A stretch of DNA of 64,000 nt, taken from the NCBI GenBank assembly GCA_039545355.1, contig BCJJ01000004.1, positions 558,001-622,000 of the forward strand, read 5' to 3'. How positions within the stretch are numbered: position 1 is the stretch's first letter; each line of letters starts with the position of its first letter. A program made the position numbers and the translations under genes. The notes below the pieces were generated by a model that did no database searches, was not told the origin of the DNA, and saw only the letters and a program-made list of their open reading frames with translations. This DNA is from Trichosporon coremiiforme (taxonomy: Eukaryota; Basidiomycota; Tremellomycetes; Trichosporonales; Trichosporonaceae). Shown here one piece after another: positions 56,721 to 64,000 of the stretch.

Positions 56721-58735
56721 ATGCCTGCACGGTTGCCCGCTCTCCGCGGTCCCGTTCGGCCAAGTCGTCTCTGGGCGCTCGCGACCCTCTCACTCGTCAC
56801 TGTAGCAGCACTCTTCCCATCACCAACCCTGGCCGCACCGACCCAAGGACTCCTCGACGATGCGGCACCCGACGCAGGATACTCGGACGAAGACGACTAC
56901 AACCGCATCGTCCGAGAGGCATGGGCACGCATCGCCGACCCGGTTGAGCCGTGGGGCATGTCCTACGTCAAGGCTGCCGCCGAGCCGGACACTGGATGGA
57001 TCTCGCACTGGTTCTCAATGGGTGGTGAGGGAACTTTAACTGTCTTCGTGAGTTTCATTTCTTCGAACGCTGAAACTGACTGTGCCAGCTCGGCGACACC
57101 AACATAACGCTCCCTCACCGACCCGCTGCGTTCCCGACCTTCCTCCGACCAGACACCGAGCTTCCGGTGAACGGAACATTGGTAGCGTTCCAGGATCTCC
57201 CGGACCCCAAGGTCGACCTCGACCAGCTCCGACTTCGGTCCAGCAGTCCAGAGTGGAGAGCAGGCGCGATCGGTGCGAGCTCGAGCTCCGGCGCGATCGA
57301 CTCTGAAGCGCGCGAGAACAGGCGCCGGTCATCGCGGCCCCGCTCAGACCACCCTCCACAGCGCGCGTGTGTGCCCCCTGCCTGGCCACCTATCCGCCCC
57401 TCACCGCCCCAGCCGCCCTATATTGTCGTCCTGGTCGAGAGAGGAGACTGTGACTTTGCAACCAAGGTCCTGGCCGCTCAAGAGCGTGGGGCAGCGGCGG
57501 TTGTCGTAGGCGATAGTCCCGCTCGAGCCGGGGAGACAGACGAGGAGGGCCGGAAACGCGAGAATCTCATCACGATGTACTCACCGGAGGACACGACCAA
57601 CATTATCATCCCGTCTGTCTTCGTGTCTAGAGCAAGTTACCTTACCCTGCGTGACATGCTTACCAACAACACGACGTTGAAGGTGGAGGTCGGGGAGGCC
57701 GACGACGATGGCAAGTGAGTGCAACTAAGTGTCCTTTAATTAACGGCGCAGCACCCTGGGCAGCCTTCTGACCTTTGCCCTCCTGATGCCTTCGCTGTTC
57801 CTTCTTGCTACGATTGCTGCGCATCGTGTGCGCATCCACCGGTAAGTCTTTTCGGAGAAGGCTTAAGTCTGGCTATTCCTGATACAGTCTCAGGCAACGC
57901 GAGGCAAACCGTGCCCCTCCGACGGTCGTGTTATCCCTTCCTGAGCGAGTGTGGACCCCAGACATTGTATGGGAGAAGGATGAGACGGACGACTCGGACG
58001 GCGGACTGGACGATGAGCACCGCAAGCCTGATCAGTCGGAGCAGGCGCCGAAGGCTTCGGACCATGACCTCCAGCGCTCCACATCGGCGGGCGAGCCGCT
58101 CTCCGCCGACGACATTGTTCCTGGCACCAGTGGCATCGTGGTCGAGACAATTCCGGCTGTCGACTCGGCGACGGCTCCCCCTCACCGCCGCTCAGGCAAG
58201 CAGCGACGCAAGAGCAAGCGGTACTACTCGAAGGACGAGTGCGCGATCTGCATGGAGAACTTTAGCCGCGGCGAGGTCGTGCGCATTCTGCCTTGTGGCC
58301 ACGTGTTCCACAAGGACGAGTGTGACGAGTGGCTGCTCAAGTGGCGCAAGCTAGTGAGTCCGAGTGCAACAGATGACGTCTCAGCCACTGAAGAACACCG
58401 CTGACATATCGCAGTGCCCTACGTGCCGTGCAGACGTCACTGTGTCGCCGGGGGACATGTCGGCTTCGACCACTCTGACGCCCGTCGTCGATGCGCAGGC
58501 CGTCCGCACCGACTATGGTGCGACCGGGACAGTCACCGGCGAGGGCGCCGAAGCGCCGGACGGAGGTTCTCGGCTCGCCTGGCTCGGCGAAATGCGTGAC
58601 CGCGTGATCGCCCGGGCAGGCGTGGCGGTCACGTCTGTGAATGACAGCTTGCGTGCCATCGTCCGGGGTGACAATGCGCCACCGGCGCGTCCGGCGCTGG
58701 ACGAGCGCACACCGTTGCGCGGCACTGATGTATGA
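56721..58735 (+). CDS. PA-TM-RING type E3 ubiquitin ligase
   Basis: Five exons (56721-57047, 57089-57714, 57752-57841, 57888-58353, 58415-58735) sum to 1830 nt and 609 aa. Signal peptide about 1-38 (LWALATLSLVTVAALFP). A protease-associated lumenal domain follows, with IVVLVERGDCDFATKVLAAQ and ERGAAAVVVGD. One TM helix comes next (LGSLLTFALLMPSLFLLATI, about 319-345), then a cytosolic RING. The RING reads CAICMENFSRGEVVRILPCG, HVFHKDEC, WLLKWRKLCPTC (about 464-508), assembled across the last junction. The domain order matches RNF13- and GRAIL-like ligases of endosomes, lysosomes and secretory membranes. The spacing between the second zinc-binding His and the next Cys is one residue longer than in ordinary RING-H2 domains. 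The linker between TM and RING is acidic and about 115 residues long. Confidence 0.88.
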
Positions 58736-61282
58736 GCAGCAGCGTCTCACAGGCCAGTGCCATGTCATGTCCTAACCCCTTCACCGACATCACACACCCG
58801 TTTCCCCAGAGATATCCCCCCGACCTTCGCACTCTCGTTGGCAATTCGATCTGATTAACACCCCACCCACACCTCTCATGATTACGCGATGACCAAGCCT
58901 CAACACGCTGTCCTTTCCTCCCCGTTTCCGTCCTCTCGCTTCGGATCGGCTCGCAGAGAGGCAACAGAGCGGATGCGATGCCTGAGGCTTTGCAGTGAAC
59001 GCGTGTGTGAGCTCTTATGTATTGTTGTACGGTTCTATGATGCGACGACGTGCCATCATCACAATGCCCGTGTGCATGCCAGACCAGATCGCTTACTCGT
59101 GTTGAGTACGCGGACGCGGAGAAACACTGGGACGAGGAAGACGGGAGTCGAGAGCAGAGGGAGACGGTGATGCAGAGCCATGCACTTGAGGGATTATGTC
59201 GCCGCATGAGGTAGCCGGGTCGCCTGGCAGAGGTAGCTCTGGGTGGGCCCAGATGGGCCGGGAAAAGACAACCTTGCCTCGTTCCAGCTCAGTTCCAGCT
59301 CCAATTCCAGTCACCGATCGCACAGTCACCCTCGCAGCTCGCAGCCCGGATGGCCCGGACGGACCAACTGACACCAGATCCAACGAGGGCCCAACACTGA
59401 TGCGATCAGTTTGCGGCAGGTCGATTGTACCGAGTCCAGCTAGTCCGGCGTCTGAGCGCGTCTGACATTGACTCACACAAGCACTTGCGTATCACCTGGG
59501 TTGCGTATCACCGCATCGCCGCTTCTACAACTGTGTTGCCTATACACACACACACGCAATCGAGCTCTGCTGCTGTACTTCTACAGCCAAAGGGACCATG
59601 TGCTGGCGGGGACTGACATAACACACGGCGACTGACGCTACGGAGGCTCACGCGGGGTGCTAACACATCTGCAGACCCCAACGCACATGCGTACATGCAC
59701 ACACTCTCCAGCCGCACACGCACTGACAGCTCACACTCTAACGGATCGGCGGCGACAGACACAAATTGATCGCTGGGACCACACAGAGCTCGATTCCTCC
59801 GTACTCCCCGTACGCACGTATGATCCGTATGAGCACCCTGTCGCCCCCTCCTTCCTGGGTTCACTCTGGGTCATCGAAGCGCAAGAAGGGGCATGGGGTC
59901 TTCGAGGCCTTTGCGCCTGGCCGGCGCCCCTTGGGCCGAATACCGCCTCGAGGTGTTCAACACGACTCGGCGCTGCGGGCGGGGCGTCGCGAATGACGGA
60001 CAATCGTTCTGAAGGGCGTGGGGGATGCAGGAGTTCAAGGAGAACAGGTGAGGAACATCGTGGAACGATGAAGGGGGGAGATCGGGGGGAAGCGAAACGA
60101 TGCGCGCCGAGTGGAAAGGAGCGCAAGGCGGGCGACCAGAGGAGCGAAGGAGCCAAAGGGAGGGCGTATCTGCCCATCTCTGCTCATCTTGCTCGTCCGT
60201 CTCGCTCGTCTGTCTGGGAGTCAGTCAGACCGTAAGGATCATCCACATTGCGCCGCATGCGCCAGCTGACTCCCCGGGTCTGGCTCTGGTGCCGGAGGCG
60301 AGTGGACTGCTGGAGCGCTGGAAGCCGCGAAAGACCCGAGGACAGCAACGCAGACACACGGCCATACGGAGGGAGCGAGAGAGCACCGCAGACAGACAGA
60401 CAGCCTCGTACACCCCTCACACTGTCCCCAACACGGCCGTGAGCACGTCCTCGCCTCCCTTTGCCTCATGGAGCCTGGCGCAATACGCCGAGTGGCTAGA
60501 TCAACGCACGCAGCGCACATCCCCATCCATCCTCACAACAAACTGGGCGACCGCGGGCATTTTGGGCATGCCACCACCCACGACCTGTCACCCGGCAAAA
60601 CAGCAGAAGAACTTGACCCAGGACCCAGGGGGGGCGTCATCATCAAAAGAGTATGTGGGCACAGCGGTACAGGTCATGACTCAGACAGCAACAGAGAGAA
60701 CTCGCCAGTGCCCTCTCCCTCGTCCTCTTCATTCGCAAGGATAACAAGAGTTCTTTAAGCGCCTCGCCTCCAACGCCTTCGCCTCACCGACGTCTCCAGC
60801 CAGTCTGCTCACTCAGCATCCTCGCTCTTCATTCATAAACGTATCCAACGCCGCAGCGCAGCCCCCCCTTGCCCCTCCCCTTCACTCCTTTTCGCCCCTC
60901 CAGTCGCCCGCAATTAAACCTGGGTCAGCACTCTTCGACATCCACGCCCGGTACGTCCACTTCCCCTTCTATCCTTACTACCACTACGCCTGGTGCTGCT
61001 GGCGTTCGTTCGCAGCTGCGCCTGTTGAGGCCGTCGTCTTCCACGACCTCTTCTTCCCCATTTTACACTCGTTGTCATCCTTTGCCCCTCTCATCCTGTT
61101 CGCCCCCATCCCCCGCCAAGCAACGGGAGATCATCAACTGGGCCCCCACTGAATACCTTTCGACGACTCGAAGCAGCTAGAGTGGCCTGGCCCTTCCGCT
61201 GTAGGTAACGCGGCAGCGATCACGAGTATCCGCAATTTTACTTACGACTCTTGAGCCAACGCCTGACCGAGTGAAAGGGCCA
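58736..61282. other. Intergenic, promoter and possible 5' UTR intron of the zinc-finger gene
   Basis: About 2.5 kb without a supported gene. A dinucleotide-rich CA tract occurs near 59540-59560. The region before 61283 is CT-rich. A GTACGT donor-like site at 60951 suggests the zinc-finger transcript may have an upstream exon. Frames such as 59657-60235 lack motifs. Confidence 0.5.
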
Positions 61283-63236
61283 ATGTACGGCTTCTCGAGC
61301 TACGGGCGGATCACGTCGCCCGACTCTGCGCCGTCGTCACCGGCCGGTGGCACCGGTACTGGCGGCACGGGAGGCGCTGGCACGGGCAACTCGACGCCCT
61401 CGGTCCAGTCCGCCACCATGGATGGCCTCGAGCCCGTGGCTGCGCAGCAGAGCCAGCCGGCTCAGTCGACCCCGCAGCAGACGCCCGGCACGCCAGTGGC
61501 TGCCAACACAGCGGCCTCCGGTGGCAGCCCCGGCGTGCTCCATGCGCCTACTCAGCAGACTCTGCAGACGCCGCACGCCCAGCAGGGACCGCAGCAGCAG
61601 ACGCCTCCTCAGCTGCACCAGCACACTATGACTCAGCCTGGCCAGCAGCCACAGCCCGGTCAGCAGCCTCAGCCGGGTCAACAGCAGGGTGGTCAACAGC
61701 AGCAGGCTCAGCCCGGTCAGCAGCATGGTCACCATCAGCCCGGACAGCCTGGTCAGCCTGGCCAGCCCGGCAGTCATCAGCTGTACCCACCTGCTGCGGG
61801 GACGTTCGCTCCTCCTCCCCCTCCGCACATGAACGGAATGTACTTTTCCGGCGGGGTGTGGGGTTCCGCTCTCGACCCGGCGCTCGAGTTCTCGCGTGCT
61901 CACCAGCAGCACGCCCAGCATGCCCAGCACCAGTCGCAGCACCAGCAGCAGCCGACGGACCCCCTTCTCATGTTCCCCATGGGCGAATACAACTCCCGAC
62001 GCCGTGACGCGCGCTACCCCGGCGCCGGGGGGCAGAACCACTTCGTGCATGCACACCCTCCCCCTGCCGACAGGAAGTACGAGCAGCAGCACTCCATGCC
62101 CACCCGTCCCGGCCCCAGCACGGGCGCGAGCGGCAGCGGCAGCGGCTCCGGCAGCAGCGGGCAGCAGTACCGCGAGAACGGCCTCAACCACGACGACCCC
62201 AACTACGACTACGGCGGCAGCTACGAGTACTACGGCAACGCGCCCGGAAGCGAGTACCGCTACCCCGCCCAGGCGCCCACGATTGACGGGTACGTGCCGC
62301 CGCGCCTGCGTCCGGCGCCGAACCAGCGTCTCTGGGACGAGCAGTACACGAACGGCTTCCACGAATGGAACCACCACCACGCCCAGCAACAGCAGGGGAG
62401 CCACTCGCACTCGCCCAGCGTGCAGGACCAGCAGCTGCCGGGCACGGGCATGAACTCGCTGGGCCTCGGTCTCGTCCACTCCAACCCTGGCGCGCCTGCC
62501 GGTCACGCCGCAGGTGGCACTATGCCTCCCCCCATGGCGAACCCCAGCAAGAACGGGCCCGCCGCCGCCGGACCCAGCCAGAGCGGCGAGAACAAGAGCC
62601 CCACGAGGCGCATGGCTAGCGCGCCCACCACGGTGAGTCCCGTCAACAAGGTGAGGTCACCTCAGTGCATTGCGAGCTTCGGGGATATCGGGAAGCTGAT
62701 ACGCAGCGACGGTTCCAGTGCGATGACTGCGGGGAGGCGTTCACCCGCCGCAACGATCTCCAGGTGCGTAACTGGCCAGCTTGCGCATGGTGAAATATTA
62801 GCTGATAGAGCAGCGGCACCGCCGGAAACACAGTACGTATCTTGTTGGATGGTCGAAGGGTGGATCTCAAAGTGACGATGGTGGCGAGAGTGGCGCCACA
62901 AGGAATGCCGGGATGAGCGGGCTGTGGCTGTGATCCGGTGTCGCATGACCTCATCCGTGTGCTTCAAGAGAGTCACTTCAATATCACGTTTCCTCGAGAC
63001 GGACGACGGGAATGAAGCTGTAGAATCGATCACAGAGCTAACAGCCAGCTGGCGAAAAGCCGTTCGTGTGCCCCGTCTGCGGCCACGCCTTCGTAAGCTG
63101 ATACATGGAATTACGGAGCTGAACACAGGCCCGCAAGGACAAGCTCCTCATGCACATGCAGCGTACCGAGATCTGCCGCTCTCGCGCTCCTCCGCGCCAG
63201 CCCCGTGGCCGTCGTGGCTCCTCGAGCGCGAACTAA
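61283..63236 (+). CDS. C2H2 zinc-finger transcription factor with Gln/Gly-rich activation-type region
   Basis: Five exons (61283-62632 or 62650, 62707-62763, 62814-62832, 63049-63092, 63129-63236) give 525 or 531 aa. The first 400 residues are Gln-, Pro-, His- and Gly-rich with PQPGQQPQPGQQ-type repeats and a Tyr-rich patch (DPNYDYGGSYEYYG), typical of an activation region. Two zinc fingers lie at the end. Finger 1 is FQCDDCGEAFTRRNDLQ followed by RHRRKH, assembled over two junctions. The next junction gives the linker TGEKPF. Finger 2 is CPVCGHAF followed by ARKDKLLMHMQRTEIC, where a Cys replaces the last His. A basic end RSRAPPRQPRGRRGSSSAN follows. It is a DNA-binding regulator; the target is unknown. 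The start is the first ATG, and an upstream exon is possible. Confidence 0.85.
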
Positions 63237-64000
63237 TGGCCTTCCCGGGACTCAACACGTTCATCTCTGCGCTCAGCCACGCCATCATCAGTATCTCCCA
63301 GCCCCAGCCACTCTCAGTCTCTCTCGGCGCTCTCGAGTCGTATTCGGGCGTCGGCAGTCTTACCGAGCAAAAGAACACCCCCAGCATCAAGTTTCGGCTA
63401 TCCAGCCCAAAGCCACCGCCAACTAAACGACAACCATACAGCTAGTTTACCGCATACACAAGTCTCGAGGACATTTCTGCCCCCCGACTGGCCGCCCACG
63501 CCAAGGTGGAACCAAGGGGTCACTTCATTTTCTCTTTTCTTCAAACGGGTCAACTCATCTGCGCTTTCTGTGTTTTTCTCCCTTTCTATCTACGTATATG
63601 GTTCAACGAAGCCATGCTTTCTACTCCCCGCCACTTCAATCCCTCCCTCACTTCATTCCCTCGCTCACGCCCCCATACCCCGCACGACACATGCCTCGTG
63701 CTCCTCTCGCGCTCACAGCCGGGACCAACGCCTCGATCATCGCCTAACCATCTATCCTAAGCTCTACGCCTATGCACACTACCTCTCTCGGCCGTTACAT
63801 GGCCCATACCCCAAGTTTGGCTATCGTACCCTGCCATGCCATGAGATGTGAATACTGTACCTCCCATTGAGTCGTGCGGTTGCGACTACTCTGAAGCACC
63901 TGCTGACGAGAGTCCCCCTCCCCGAGAGTGTCACAAACTTCGATACATGGTGATATTTGATACTTGGCTGTTCTACTGATACTTCTACTGATGTAACTGG
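63237..64000. other. 3' flank of the zinc-finger gene
   Basis: About 760 bp to the window end with no supported gene. It is pyrimidine-rich after 63540. Frames here lack motifs. Confidence 0.5.

Noticed and set aside
59657..60744. Long plus-strand frames upstream of the zinc-finger gene
   Set aside because: Low-complexity Thr/His/Arg composition and no motifs; more likely promoter or 5' UTR.
61337..62506. 389-codon minus-strand frame opposite the zinc-finger gene
   Set aside because: Antisense shadow of the Gln-rich region; composition is Arg/Val/Leu artefact.

Overview
This window looks like chromosomal DNA of a basidiomycetous yeast in the Tremellomycetes, most likely Trichosporonales. 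It is GC-rich. Most genes carry several very short introns (about 35-60 nt), with GTGAGT or GTAAGT donors and a CTGAC or CTAAC branch site only a few bases before the acceptor AG. Gene content is fungal: ATG1, EAF7, MSC7-like ALDH, GH128 and a PA-TM-RING ligase. The UDP-glucose dehydrogenase fits a lineage that makes glucuronate-containing capsule or wall glycans. There is no sign of bacterial operons, CRISPR or rRNA. The taxonomic placement is inference.

Layout. 0-8 kb: 3' end of an aldo/keto reductase (+), EAF7 NuA4 subunit (-), UDP-glucose 6-dehydrogenase (-), CRAL-TRIO/Sec14-like lipid transfer protein (-). 8-16 kb: peroxisomal Lon protease (+), ending in a PTS1-type tripeptide, and a secreted GH128-type glycoside hydrolase (+). 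16-32 kb: a large coiled-coil protein (+), an Mpv17/PXMP2 family membrane protein (-), a single-pass surface glycoprotein (+), an NmrA-like protein (-) and a second single-pass membrane protein (-). 33-42 kb: a tiny GGWH-repeat protein (-), D-aminoacyl-tRNA deacylase (-), an unrecognised and possibly broken gene (-), an amino-acid transporter (-) and SRP14 (+). 42-54 kb: ATG1 kinase (-), a 4.4 kb gene-free stretch, a Ser/Pro-rich protein (+) and a membrane-anchored ALDH (-). 54-64 kb: a TXNDC17-like thioredoxin (-), FRG1 (+), a PA-TM-RING E3 ligase (+) and a C2H2 zinc-finger regulator (+).

For each multi-exon model I joined exons by canonical GT-AG junctions and checked that the summed coding length is a multiple of three and that family motifs run across the junctions. 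Most genes are housekeeping and need not share a pathway. Two have peroxisomal or membrane-organelle links (Lon, Mpv17/PXMP2). Several act at the cell surface (GH128, two single-pass membrane proteins, UDP-glucuronate supply). Gene-free stretches reach 2-4 kb and show no recognisable transposon, tRNA or rRNA. I did not find a clear new multi-gene system. The most unusual items are single-gene features: a 9-nt microexon candidate, in-frame alternative donors, an intron that decides the FRG1 C-terminus, a stretched RING motif, the GGWH protein and a gene interrupted by an in-frame TGA.
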